A DNA stretch of 64,000 nt from Neoceratodus forsteri (taxonomy: Eukaryota > Chordata > Ceratodontiformes > Ceratodontidae): NCBI GenBank assembly GCA_016271365.2, contig CM057453.1, positions 1,075,655,001-1,075,719,000 of the forward strand. The letters run 5' to 3'. The position numbers and the translations under genes were made by a program. Positions 32,800 to 44,082 of the stretch are shown piece by piece. The notes beneath the pieces are model-generated. The model ran no database searches. It had not been told where the DNA came from and worked only from the letters and a program-made list of their open reading frames with translations. How positions within the stretch are numbered: position 1 is the first letter of the stretch; each line of letters begins with the position of its first letter.

Positions 32800-34530
32800 T
32801 TTGTACCCCCCTTCCAGCTCTGCACTTTACCTGAGCTACACACCTTTTTAATGCACAGGGAGACATAGACTATGGGAAGGAAAAGGAGAATATTAACAAG
32901 TACAGGGTGCTGTTAATACTGGGGGGTAAACTCAGGCAAAATATGGGGTGAGAAGGAGGTTGACCACAAGAGGCAGCATTAATTTAACTCACAGACCAGG
33001 AGTGTACATATTTTTTGTCACCAGCACTTCAACAATACAATACAATATTTAAGCACCACTCTGCAAAATGCAGTTTGGACACTGCCACCAACCTCCCGAG
33101 TTTTAAACACAGCATCTACATCTTTGTCAGCAAAATACTGCCCTGACTGCTCATGGACAGTGCACAAGTCCCCACTCTACAAACTTGCTAAGAGGTGCAC
33201 TCAACTCAACCCAACTTGAAGCATACCCCAGTGTAAGTAGCATGGTAGAGAAGGCAGGGTCACATAGCAATCTGGGCCTATTCCCAGCTTTTCCCCAGAT
33301 GCAGTGCATTTGAGATTTAACCAGTGTGAAAGTAACATGCATAAAATTGTGTAAAAGTCCAGAACTTTCACCAAACTGCCCTTTTACATGATTTTCTGCA
33401 TTACAGTGGCTTTGTTGCTGTACCTGGGCATCTCAGAACTCAAGCGGTAGGCAGGTTGGGCACAAGTCACATTTTCTACACTCCAAAACAGTTCATAGAC
33501 AGGATATACCTGTACGTCTCTGAGGCACCTCACCCCCACATATTCTCTGGGGCAAACCAAATGCAACAGAATACCCAGACCCCCTACCTGCTCAGACTCT
33601 TCCCACCACCACACACGTATTCTCTGAGCCACACCGAAGGCAATACAGTTGGTCTGCCAAGAAGTCAAGCCATGCCTGGGTGTAAGGCATGGTGCCACAA
33701 TTAGCTGCTGTTTCACAGAATCAACTTTTTTTTTACCTTGCAAATCTCATTAAATATATATCCCTCATATCTGGTTGCTTCCCACCCACAGCCACTCGAG
33801 TGCCAGTCTATACCTGGTCTTGATATACCGCTGGGGCATGTAGTTTGAAAGCTGGAGCTTTTAATAGCAGTTTTTAACTAGACAGTCTATGGGCACACCC
33901 CACGGCTGCTCTCTGTATGAAACGTCATACTTAAGATAGCCATGGATGGTTGTGGGCATGCCGCACAATCTCATGAAATAACAGTAGGACGCAGGCAGAA
34001 TTAAACAGATATGAGGGATATTTAACCCATTCTCACCACTAGTGCAATATGTCATCAGAACCATCCATTATTTACTTACTCAACCCAAAATGGACACACA
34101 AGATAGAATGAGTTGATTTGTCAGGAAAAAAATTAATTTTGCGAAACAGCTACTTGGGCCATGCCATGCTTTATACCCAGGCATAGCCCAATTCTTGACA
34201 GATGTTTCCCTTTAAACCAGTACTGGTAGCATCCATGGTGGGGGCACTAGTGTGGGAGTGTGTCTGACGTTCTCAATACCGAGGGGTCGAGGTGGGATTT
34301 TGCAGGGAATCTGAGCCCTATTTATCAGCTTATTCTGGACCGCCTTGAGTTGGGAGGTTTATTTCTCCCCACACCTCCAAGGTAAAAAAAAACATTGGTG
34401 GGTGTGGGGGACAGAACTCAAACTCACAAAAGGAAAAACAAACAGCCAATGAACCACTGGGAAACCAGGGATGCTGGAGCTCAGGACTGTGAGACCATGG
34501 CGGAGGCAATAGCTTGGGAGGGTACTCTCC
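32800..34530. other. Unassigned spacer
   Basis: No domain-bearing open frame. A block at 33480-33660 (TTCTCTGGGGCAAAC, then ACACCGAAGGCAATACAG) is a diverged relative of the units in the 34.5-35.2 kb array. An A-rich tract is at about 34384-34393. Confidence 0.3.
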
Positions 34531-34539
34531 CCCCACAGA

Positions 34540-35200
34540 CTCACTCTGGGGCACACAGAAAGCAACAGAGTTGCTCAAGAATACCCAGACCACCCCCCTC
34601 CAGATATAGTGACTCTCTGGGGCACACAGAAGGTAAAGTTACACAGGCCCCCACCCAAAGGGCTCCCTGCTACACACATACACACAGCAACACAGTTGTT
34701 CAGGAATAGGAGGCCTCCCAAATACTCAGACGCCCCTCCCACACACACATACAAGAATCTCTGGGGCAAAGTTGGTCACAAATACTCAGATCCACCACTC
34801 TACTCAAGGCCATGCCCAAAGGGCTCTCTGCTAGACACACACACACGCACACACATACACATGCACACACTCTGGGGCACACACAAGGCAACACAGTTGT
34901 TCAGGAATAAGCAGACCTCAAATTCTCAGACAACTCAACCCCCCCACACACACACACAATACTACATATTTACTGACTCTCTTGGGCAAAATTGGGCACA
35001 AATATATTCAGACCCACTACCTTACTCAGGCCTCCCCCTAAAGGGTTCCCTGCCAGACACACACACACTCACACACACACACACACACTGGGACACAGAA
35101 CCTCAGGAATAACAAGACCCCCCAACTACTCAGACCCCCCCACACACTCTCTAGGGCACACATAAATACTCAGCCCCTCTCAGCTCTGCTAATTTCTGCT
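34540..35200. repeat. Diverged tandem array with embedded CA-microsatellites
   Basis: Units of variable length (about 160-220 bp) repeat the order CTCTGGGGCACACA, GGCAACACAGTTGTTCA, AAATACTCAGAC, then AAGGGCTCCCTGCT (34657, 34818, 35040). Each ends in an ACACAC run of different length, which explains the size variation. Open frames on both strands here are low-complexity artefacts. Confidence 0.8.
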
Positions 35201-35844
35201 TCTTTGAGGGTCTGAAGAGAGCAACCAAGCAAGCCTATCTGCACCCCTATTTCAGTAATAGAATGAAAGAACCCCCCCCCCAAATGGCCCTAGGTTTCTT
35301 CGATTGACTCGGTGCTCGCTCCATGCACCAACATCCCACATTGCAAACAGGAACAGAAAAGTCTCTTTTCCATTTTTGTACATTTTAAAAGTACCTGCAG
35401 AGAAGTAGTGTCCTTGAAGTGTGGTGGCAGACAAGGCAGGGTTGAGGTGAGATTCCCAATGTCTCTTTGGCAGTTGTCCTGGTGGCAGCAATGCTCGGTT
35501 TTAAAATACTGTACTGTAATTTAATTTCCTTTAAAGATGTGGTCAATGCTGGACCCGCAAACAAAAACAGCACAGAGATGGTTGAGCAGTATACTTGGAG
35601 TGGAGTGGAGCAGGTCTCCGGCGGCGTCATGGTCTCTCCTGGGCATCTCCTGCATCATCATAGCATTTCTTCCAGGTTTTCTCACACATTAGGGAAGGAT
35701 CACTTGCTGCACAGGGGCTTTTATGTGGCCCTATTCCCAAAAGCTCATGCAAGTAGCGTGAGTTCCGTGGCTCTCCAGTGAGCAATTTGAATTTCCACCA
35801 GCCAATCAGGATTCTGAGTTTCTATCCACATTCACAGAATCCAG
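35201..35844. other. Unassigned spacer
   Basis: Poly-C tract at about 35271-35280; otherwise nothing recognisable. The open frame 35467-35781 has no known domain. Confidence 0.25.
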
Positions 35845-36990
35845 GAGAAACAGTGGCCTTGCTTATCATGTATCACCAATTTAGTGACAATCTAGAAAAA
35901 CATCAGTACATGTCTCAATGATGGCACTCCCATGGACATGGTTCTATTAGATTTTGGAAAGGCCTTCAATAAAGTCCCACATGGGGACCTAGTGGACAAG
36001 ATTAGGAAAATGGGCATAAATTCATGCTTGGTATGGTAGACTGAAGGCTAGTTAACTGATCGTAAACAGATGGTCAGAATAAATCGGCTCCTATCAGATG
36101 AGGGATCTGTCAGTAGCGGAGTTCCTAAGGGTTCGGTCCTGTGCCCCACACTGTTTGGTTTGTTTATAAATGACATGACTGATGGAAAACATTTTCTCAA
36201 AATTCACAGACAATACCAAACTGTATAGTGAAGTAGACTCTGTTTCCAAATATCAAACAATGTTGAAGGATTTAAACCAAACGGAGCAGTGGGCATTAAA
36301 TAATAAGATGACCTTCAACTATGATAAGTGCACAGTACTTCACTTTGGCAGAAATAATCCCTGTTGTACATATACGCTTGGGAATAAACCAATTAAGGCA
36401 GTGGAAAGGGAGTGTGACCTTGGAGCCATAGACTGATGGCATCAGATCATTGCAGGAAAATCACACAAACCACAAATTGGTTAGTCAAATCTAGCAAACA
36501 TTTTTTTGTGTCAAGAAATAAACAGTGTATATTGCCACTTTATTGGGCTTATGTATGTCCCCACTTGGATTATGGGTCACCATTTTGGAAACCCCACTTG
36601 AAGTGTGATATTGATATACTGGAAAGGGTCTAGAGAAGAACAACAAAATGAATTCCACACCTGAGGGATAGGACATATACAGATAGATTGATGGCAACTG
36701 GAGTGTTTAGTTTGGAGGGTAGGAGGAACAGGGGGGATTTATTGTTGCTATTTTAACATTTAAAAAAAACTCAATTAATAAAGCAATGCAGGCTTGAGTA
36801 TGTCAAGAGATCAGTAAATTTAAGGTCCCAAGATAAGCAGGTCATAATACCCAAAACCAACACACAAAAATGATAATTTCTTCACAGTAAGAACATCAAG
36901 AGTTTGGAATAAACAGCCACAGGAGCTGGTCAGTGCAACTACCTTTACTGGCTTCAAGAGAAGTCTGGACTACTATTTGCAACATACTTA
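35845..36990 (+). pseudogene. CR1-type LINE RT C-terminal half, candidate 3' half of LINE-A
   Basis: The segment begins near 35850 with a decayed SCITNLVTI block. It continues DMVLLDFGKAFNKVPHGDLV (RT motif A), GVPKGSVLCPTLFGLFINDM near 36120-36175, then a decayed FADDT box (KFTDNTKLY, near 36200). WALNNKMTFNYDKCTVLHFG, ERECDLGAI and YVCPHLDYGSPFWKPHLK follow. The tail to about 36990 includes SGFKRSLDYYL-like sequence near 36955. The start matches the point where the LINE-A RT stops at 20228: the missing residues between them are only about five. The RT catalytic ADD reads TDN in the frame seen, so it is inactive. Confidence 0.8.
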
Positions 36991-37309
36991 AATAGGAAAC
37001 ATTCCACCCACTGTGGAGTAGGAGATAATCATGATGGGCATACAGTCTACTTTTGTCTTACAAAACCAAAGTAACCAAACTAACCTGGGAGTGTCTCTTT
37101 GGGTGGTACTCACCAACCCTTTAGTTTTAACTAAAGAACCTTTTTTAGGGCTACAGTGGGCATAACCCTGTAGACCTCCTGCTATCAAAAAAGGAGTCCA
37201 CTCATTTCTTCTGACCGAACAACATGCTGGAGTTGAAACACAGCCACCTCCCCACCTGTGAAGTACTCTGCTCACTGTTGCATTGGCAGTTGCACTGCAC
37301 TATTTTTTA
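36991..37309. other. Unassigned spacer
   Basis: The minus-strand frame 37275-36988 has no recognisable domain. Confidence 0.25.
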
Positions 37310-38840
37310 ATCTGTCAGCGGTCATGGCAGAACATGGCACACTCCACCATGTCCAAGATGGCCACTAAACCATATTGTGCATGCATGACTTCTAGCACAT
37401 GTGCAGTACTGTGTGGTGGCCATCTTGATCATGGTGAAGTGTGCTGTGTTCGGCCGTGACCACAGATTTCCTTTTTTTTAATTATACATAGTTCCCCACC
37501 AAACCCTTCCTCTCAGCACCTCCCCACACACACACACACACACACACAGAAACATAACAATGACACTGGGGTGCCCAAGCTCCAGTGTCGCAATTGTGTT
37601 ATTCATGACCTTTTTCCCATATATGGTTTTTTCCTTCCCCACCCAGCCCTCCTCTCAGCACCCACCAACCCCCCCACAAAGAAACACAACAGTGACACTG
37701 GGGTTGTCCAGTCCCCCAGTGTCACGATCAGAAATCCTCCATCATTTTTATTTTCACATGTAAAAAAGAAGACCATCCATCGATTTTTTTGCAGCCACTC
37801 CTAACCCTTACCTGATGCTCCCATTGAGCACCCATCACCTCTCAGCCCTCAAGCCCTTATTTACCTATCAGGGGTCTAATGCTGTAATCCTCTCTGGACC
37901 ACAGACATGTCTTCACTCTTCAAAACTGGACCACAAACTGAAGAAACAGGTATGCAGTTCAATGTATTTCAATGGGGTATTGAACTTAGTGGCATAACTT
38001 GGGCATTTTTGCATATTTTTGGTCCTGATGGTCAACATGCCTTTCTTGGTACCCTGCCTCATGAACAGTTGCACTGACATTAGGCAAATCTGTCTCGAAA
38101 GGTGATTTTATGATCCCTGCGTGAAATCACCTTTTGGGGAGGAGTTGAAAATGTTCTGTGCCTTTGTTCATGAGGTGGGGTTATAAGAAGGCTGTGTTGA
38201 AAATGTGAAATAAAAATATTAGAAAAACAAAGTTATGAGTGAGCCTGCATTGAATTTTTCAAACTCAGACTTGTGCCTTTGGTAATTTTCAATATTTTTA
38301 CCCAAATTTACTACACAGCCATATCTTGACATAACACAAATTAATGTGACAGCTGTCATTTTTCAAATCTTGGCCAAAATGTTTTTTTTACATCCAGAAA
38401 GGTGATTTCATGGCCCCTGTGTGAAATCATCTTTCAGGCAGGAGATGAAAATTTTATTCTGCCCATGTTCGTGAGGTGGGGTAATAAGAAGGCTATGCTG
38501 AAAATTTGGTGTAAAAATATTAAAAAACAATAAAGTTATGAGTTTACATTGAATTTGGTGAACTCAGACTCATGACTTTGGTAATTTTCAATGTTTTACC
38601 TCAAAATTACAACACAGCCATTTCTTTGCAGGACCTCATGAATGTGACAGCTGCCATTTTTCAACTCCTGCCCAAAATGTGCTTTTGTGTCCCAAAAGTT
38701 GATTTCACAGTCCCTGCACAAATTCACCTTTAGGCCAGGAGCCGAACATTTTCTCTGCCTTTCTTCATAAGGCAGGGTCATAACAAGGCTATGTTGAACA
38801 TTTGGTGTATAAAAATATTAAAAAACAAATATTCAATGTT
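37310..38840 (+). mobile_element. Composite palindromic element, copy B (3' end missing)
   Basis: The 5' part (37330-37460) is a hairpin: CACTCCACCATGTCCAAGAT pairs with its partner near 37420-37440. It is followed by the GC-rich module (CACTGGGGTGCCCAA near 37566; repeated near 37690). The linker 'CTTCACTCTTCAAAACTGGA' lies near 37910. Then come about three ~300-bp monomers, each carrying AAAGGTGATTT...AAATCACCTTT-type dyads at about 38099, 38399 and 38696. The terminal CTTG hairpin seen in copies A, C, D and E is absent, so the 3' end is truncated near 38840. The start is approximate. Confidence 0.7.
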
Positions 38841-38849
38841 TTTACCCCA

Positions 38850-39665
38850 AATTCCCAGCTGCAGCCTTACCAGCTCTGACTAGAGTTTGTTTTTAAATTG
38901 GGACTGATCCGACAGATCCGCCTTTATTGGATTCAACTATTCACTTGGAAGATGACCCTTCAGAGTTACCAAAATCCCTTTTGAGAGTTTGATTGTGTTT
39001 GTCCTGTGCAGGACGATTGATTAGCCTGGCCCTTGACACTCTCTTTTGGTTGCCTGAAGCTTCAGTTTCTACCCAAGACTCAAAACTAGTCTGACTCTCA
39101 TCACTTTGACTCATTCTTTTATGTTATTTTTTTTCTGTCCTTTATTTATCTCTCCATGGCGGGCGGTGATCCTGTGTCTGCTGACCGTACTGGATGCCAC
39201 GGTTATTCGGAGCACCCTCCCTTCTCATGCTCTGGTGGACCACTGGCACTGGCCTGGGGGCTTCATCCAGCTGCAGCCCCCGATTTTCACCATTTTTCTC
39301 CCCATTAACCCAAGGCCCAGAACCCAGTTGTACATGTGCGTGGAGGTGCGCAGGCACACCCTGGCTCTGGTGACAGCCCCTTCTGCCCTTCCCTAGCCTA
39401 TTACCAGGTCCCCCCTCTGGTGTGGCACTGCCACCCAGCCTCCACTGGAAGGCAGTCAAGTGCAGAGGAGACCCTATGTCCCTCCCCAAAGAGGAGAGCT
39501 GCCTGCCAGCTGCTCAATTGACTCCTCACCCTCCCCTCCTGGCTGACCTCCATCGCCCAGAGCTAATGACAGAACCTGGGTCACTGGCATGGTGCAAGGT
39601 GTGGCATCCAGTGCCTCAACTCTCATCACCACTGGGCTAGTTATTCTTTTATTTTTTGGTAATTT
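38850..39665. other. GC-rich unassigned region with overlapping open frames
   Basis: 39106-39640 is GC-rich with open frames on both strands (for example 39489-39142 minus and 39106-39396 plus). None has a recognisable domain or a consistent start context. It may be the degraded 5' part of the LINE that follows, but I cannot show it. Confidence 0.25.
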
Positions 39666-39669
39666 TAAT

Positions 39670-41900
39670 TACCAAGGGGTACGGGGGGAGCGGAGGTACT
39701 GTGGGTCACATTGGAGAAGAGGACAGGGTAAGTTATACATATAGGGGTGGTATACAGACATCCAGAAGAGGGAGAAGAAAAGGACAGGTAGCTGTTGCAA
39801 GAAATACAAAAGATGGCTACCAAGGGGGAGTTGTTGCTGGTGGGGGGGACTTCAACCTTCCACATACCTGTGATATTTCCAACTTGCTTAAGAGGGAGTT
39901 TTGGATCAAATTAGTATGGAGATTGGCCTGCTAGTAGGGAGATTTTGTAACATCATGAGTTTGTCCTTAAATGGCGTCAAAAACAAGAAAAAAAACATTT
40001 AATATATTTTATTTTGTCATGAATAAGCACTAAAAAGAATCAACAACTAGTTATACAAAGTTATCAGTTACATTGTTCATCAATAATTTACTTTTTATTT
40101 GTCTTTATCTGCCAAAAAGTAACATGAACAGATTTCTTTTGTCAGAATTTTACTTAAGCAGGAGATTTTGTTTCCTGGGAGGGAGGGCTGGAGTTCACTC
40201 AAAAAAACAGGAGTCTCCAGGCAAAAACATGAGATATCACAGGTATGCTTCCAGATGTGGAGTGAAGCGGTCCTGCAGTGACAATCACAAGGAGCAGGGA
40301 TATCCTGGGCTCTGCAGGGGGCATGCCTCAGGAAACTTGTAATGGAGCCCACTCTGGAGGGTGCAGTGCTGTACCTCATACTAACAAACGAGGACTGTGT
40401 CAATAACGCGGTAATGGTGTCGGACCACCTGGGATCCAGCAATCATTGATCTGTGTGGTCTAACTTGAGAACTGGGACAGAGCCAAACCACACCAAGATG
40501 AGGGTCCTGGACTTCAGGAGGGCAGACTTTGAGAAAATTAAGGTATGCTTGAGGGGAGTCCTGGCAGAGATGGGGGAACAGAAGGAGATGGAGAAACAGT
40601 GAGCCGCAATAAGACAGGATATTGATAGAGCTACCAAGCTATGTGTCAGGCAGGTAAGCAAGAGCAGGAGGAGGAGGAGGAGGAGGATGCCAATTTGTTT
40701 CACTAGGGAGGTAGTGGAAGTAATAAGGGCAAAAAGTCTAGCCTTCATAAAATACATAAGAACTCAGAAGAAGGAGCATTGGGAATGTTACCAGGCGAGG
40801 CAAAGGGAGGCAAGGAGGGCAGTTAGGAGAGCAAAGGCGTTAATGGCAGAGACTATAGCTAAGACAATTAAGAAGGGGTCAAAACATTCTATAGGTACAT
40901 TAGTGAATGGAGAAAAATAAAGGGAGGGAAAATTAGTCTGAAAAGTGAGGGGAGATTCACGAAGAGGAGGACTGGCAAAAAGCAGACATACTAAACAAGC
41001 ACTTCTGCTCAGTATTCGTGGAGGAGGGGGTGGAAACAGGGCCAGAGATACAGGATTGGGCATAAAGGGTAGGGAAGTGGACACCAGCCCCTTTAAGGTT
41101 GAAAGAGTCCTAAGGGAGCTAGACAAGTTTAGTGTGGACAAAGCGAGGGGCCCAGACACAATGCACCCCAGGGCACTGAAGGAGCTCTGGAAAGAGTTAG
41201 CTGCACCCCTCATGGCACTGTTCAACCTATCACTAGAGACAGAGAAGGTACCAGGTGACTGGAAGAGAGCAGATGTGGTCCCACTCCACAAAGTTGATGA
41301 TAGTGAAGAGATTGGAAATTACAGGCCAGTCAGCCTTACTTCAGTAGTGGGCAAGGTAATGGAATCACTGCTGAAGGAAAGGATAGTTGAATACCTTGAT
41401 ATGAGGGGCCTGCTGGACAGGGGACAGCAGGGATTCACCAGTGGGAGGTCTTGCCAGACAAATCTTATAGAGTTTTTCAGCTGGGTGACAAAGACAGTGG
41501 ACCAGGGTGGGGTGGTGGACGAGGCCTATCTGAATTTCAGGAAGACCTTCAACAACGTCCTCTATAGAAATCTGTTAAACAAACTGTGCAGCCTAGGAGC
41601 GGGTAGTAAAATTGGTGAAAAATTGGATTACTGACAGGAGCCAAAGGGTGGTTGTAAATGGGGAGCACTCTGGCAAGGGAGAGGCAATGGGTGATGACCA
41701 GGGTGCCGCATGGGTCGATGTTGAGACTGGTCCTCTTCAATGTCTTTATTGGGGACATTGCAGAGTGGCTGGATGGGAAGTTATGCCAATTCTTGGATGA
41801 TACAAAGGAATGAAATAGGGTGGACATGCCAGAGGAGGTTGAAATGATAAGGGAGTACCTTAAAAAAACTGGAGGAGTGGTCTGGAGCATGGCAGCTGGG
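39670..41900 (+). pseudogene. LINE-C ORF2, endonuclease to RT
   Basis: The endonuclease is partial: VGDFNLPHT near 39845 holds the catalytic Asp and Asn. The domain end reads MRVLDFRRADFEKIKVCL (40500-40550). The linker frame 40687-40920 is basic with a GGA-repeat upstream (40660-40686). The RT starts in frame 40945-41634 with DKARGPDTMHPRALKELWKE, then NYRPVSLTSVVGKVMES and GLLDRGQQGFTSGRSCQTNL. AYLNFRKTFNNVLYRNLL follows (motif A with its Asp replaced by Asn). The YADD region near 41790 is frameshifted (FLDDTKE). The copy is inactive by these changes and stops. Confidence 0.85.
39949..40160. mobile_element. 212-bp insertion with 11-bp target-site duplication
   Basis: GGAGATTTTGT is repeated perfectly at 39938-39948 and 40161-40171, on either side of an AT-rich 212-bp segment. 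Removing the segment and one repeat joins two parts of LINE-C. The segment has no obvious terminal repeats or tRNA-like promoter that I can identify. A duplication this long suggests a LINE-mobilised insert. Confidence 0.75.
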
Positions 41901-41905
41901 ATTTA

Positions 41906-42241
41906 TTGCAAAAAATGTGCAGGATCATGCATATAGGGCACAAGAACCCAACAACAACGTACAAACCAGGAGGGAAGGTACTGGCAGTCATGAAGCAGGA
42001 AAAAGACTTGGAAGTTATCATCTCAGATGACTTAAAAGTGGCTAGGAAGTGTGACAAAGTGGTGGGAAAGCTTGCTAGATGCTTGGATACATAGGGAGAG
42101 GTATCACAAGTAGGTAGCAGGAGGTCATTTTACCTCTGTATGGGACACTGGTGAGACCTCACGTCAAGTACTGTGTCCAGCTCTGGAGGCCCCATCTGAG
42201 AAAGGACATAGACAGGGTGGAGGCAGTGCAGAGAAGGACAA
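41906..42241 (+). pseudogene. LINE-C ORF2, RT C-terminal segment
   Basis: This continues as CRIMHIGHKNPTTTYKPGGK, KDLEVIISDDLKVARKCDKV and then, in another frame, LVRPHVKYCVQLWRPHLRKD near 42150-42205. It ends EAVQRRT at the L2 insertion. Confidence 0.82.
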
Positions 42242-43064
42242 GAGAGTGTCCCTCTGGACTTTGGCTCAGAGGGTCCCAGTTACTGACCTCTGAATGGGTG
42301 TGAAATCTGGGGGTAATTCTTGATGACGGTTTGACACTTCATTCTTAGATGTCAGCCGTCGCTAAGTCCTCTTTTTTCCATCTGATAAATATTACCCAGA
42401 TTAAGCACCTGGTTCCGTCCAGTGACCTGCCTACTCTGATTCATGCCTTTGTAATTTCATGCCTTGACTACTGTAACTCCTCTACATAGGGCTTCCTGGG
42501 GTTAATATCCACCACCTGCAGCTGGTGCAGAACGCGGCAGCAAGACTATTATCTGGATCTTCTCGATCCAGTCATATTATGCCTGTGCTGGGCAAACTGC
42601 ATTGGCTGCCAGTTCAGAGGTGGATCACCTTTAAGGTCAGCTTGCTGACCTATAAAGCCCTACACAAACAAGGACCAAACTACCTGCAAGATCTCCTACA
42701 TCCTTACTGCCCCCTCCGGCTGCTCCGCTCAACCAATGAGGGATTGCTGGAGATTCCCAGGTACAGTTAAAACATCTGAAGCCAGGGCATTTTCATTTGT
42801 GGCTCCCACCCTATGGAATTCTCTGCCTCATCGAGTATGGGAGTGCCTGACAGTGGAGAGCTTTAAGGCCGCCCTAAAGATTTATTTATTTCAGCTGGCA
42901 TTTGGGACTGTTCTGTAATCAATGATTTTATGATATTGTTTGGATTATTGCGTTACTGTAAAAAAATGTAACATTTTATTGCTGTATTTGTTGTTTGGTT
43001 GTACAACGCTCTGATACATTGTTGAAATGCACTATAAAAATAACGTTTTTTATTATTATTATTA
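42242..43064 (+). mobile_element. L2-type LINE 3' fragment nested in LINE-C
   Basis: This is a 5'-truncated L2-like copy in the same orientation. It reads LGVILDDGLTLHS near 42310, SCLDYCNSS near 42460 and LQLVQNAAARLLSG near 42515-42555. HWLPVQRWITFKVSLLTYKA (42600-42660), then PTLWNSLPHRV and FKAALKIYLFQLAF (42810-42905), follow. This is the conserved C-terminal region of L2 ORF2. The 3' end is an ATT microsatellite (43049-43064), as in L2. The short word ACAA occurs on both sides (42238-42241 and 43065-43068) and may be a target duplication. LINE-C resumes at once with KMVQGLYGKTYEKRLKELNM. Confidence 0.88.
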
Positions 43065-43520
43065 ACAAAATGGTACAGGGCCTGTATGGGAAGACCTATG
43101 AGAAAAGACTAAAGGAGTTGAATATGTATTCCCTAGAGATAAGGAGGAAGAGCGGGGACTTGATGGAGACATTCAAATACCTCACTGGTACAAACAGAGT
43201 ACAGGAAGGGAGCAACTTTCAAAGTAAGAGATGTGCAAAGACAAGGGGGTACAGTATAAAGCTGGAAGTGGGACGGTTCAGGGGTAACATGAGAAAGTAT
43301 TTTTTCATGAAGAGGGTGGTGGACGATTGGAATGACCTCCCAGAGGAGGTAGTGGGGGCTAAAACAGTCACAGGATTTAAAAAGGAGTGGGACAGACACA
43401 ACAGTATCCTAAAAGAAAGGGGGGGCTCAAAAGTTCAGTTGGGGCATTGGGCCTCATAACAGGTAAGGATTGATAGGGCAGGCTGGGTGAGCCAGAAGAT
43501 CCCTATCCGACGACAGCATC
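43065..43520 (+). pseudogene. LINE-C ORF2 C-terminus and 3' tail
   Basis: The open frame to 43459 reads YEKRLKELNMYSLEIRRKSG and then YSIKLEVGRFRGNMRKYFFM and VVDDWNDLPEEVVGAKT, the CR1 ORF2 C-terminus. The 3' untranslated tail follows with CTATCCGACGACAGC and TGTGTATCTATAC near 43500-43535. Confidence 0.85.
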
Positions 43521-43535
43521 TGTGTATCTATACTT

Positions 43536-44082
43536 CCCTCCCAGTGCCCAACAGCTTGATTCCTACTCCTATCCCTTTAGGGCAGAATTTGTACACAGAA
43601 CAGTCATACAACAATGAGATGACTACCGCCACTTCCTTCCACAGAAGACAAGGAAGAGTGACTCCTAGAGTTACTCTTCAGTGAGTGTATTTAGCAGCTC
43701 AACAAGATAATACTACTACCACCTTGGAATTTAAGTTGGTGATGTAGACATTATTGATTGTATGCAGGACGCACTGGTACTGTGGCGATGATAAAAATAA
43801 GGAGACTAGGGAGTTGGGATGATGATTGATGATGACACTTCTTTATTCTCAAGCAGGGAGGCACTAGTGTTGTTTACAGTTGCAGTAATACCTGCTTAAT
43901 AAATTATTGAATGTCAAAAACACCCTGTATGGCTTCTTGTTTCCTCTTTCTTTGCTTTAACAAAAAATTAAAAAAAAATAGTCTGCTACAGTCAGGTCAG
44001 GACAGAACGAGTATGTTAACTCACTGATCTTGGTATCTCTAAGTATGTTTCTCTTTCAGTCTCTCTCTCTCTCTCTCTAGTT
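43536..44082. other. Unassigned spacer ending in a CT microsatellite
   Basis: I see no gene. A (CT)n run lies at about 44060-44078, directly before the start of composite element copy C. Confidence 0.4.

Larger units (their letters stand above)
39670..43520 (+). mobile_element. CR1-type LINE (LINE-C) carrying two insertions
   Basis: The copy begins inside the endonuclease and runs to the CR1 3' tail near 43500-43520. It is split at 39949-40160 by a 212-bp insert with an 11-bp duplication and at 42242-43064 by an L2 fragment. Domain order matches the CR1 elements at 24.4-28.4 and 61.5-64 kb. Confidence 0.85.

Noticed and set aside
34609..35112. 167-codon Thr/His/Pro-rich open frame
   Set aside because: It is low-complexity sequence from ACACAC microsatellites in a tandem array.
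39106..39640. GC-rich open frames as a possible host exon
   Set aside because: No recognisable domain, frames open on both strands, and no convincing splice sites. It cannot be fully excluded.
42242..43064. Reading the L2 segment as part of the CR1 ORF2
   Set aside because: Its motifs (LDYCNS, HWLPV, LWNSLP) are L2-type, it ends in an ATT microsatellite, and the CR1 frame resumes exactly after it.
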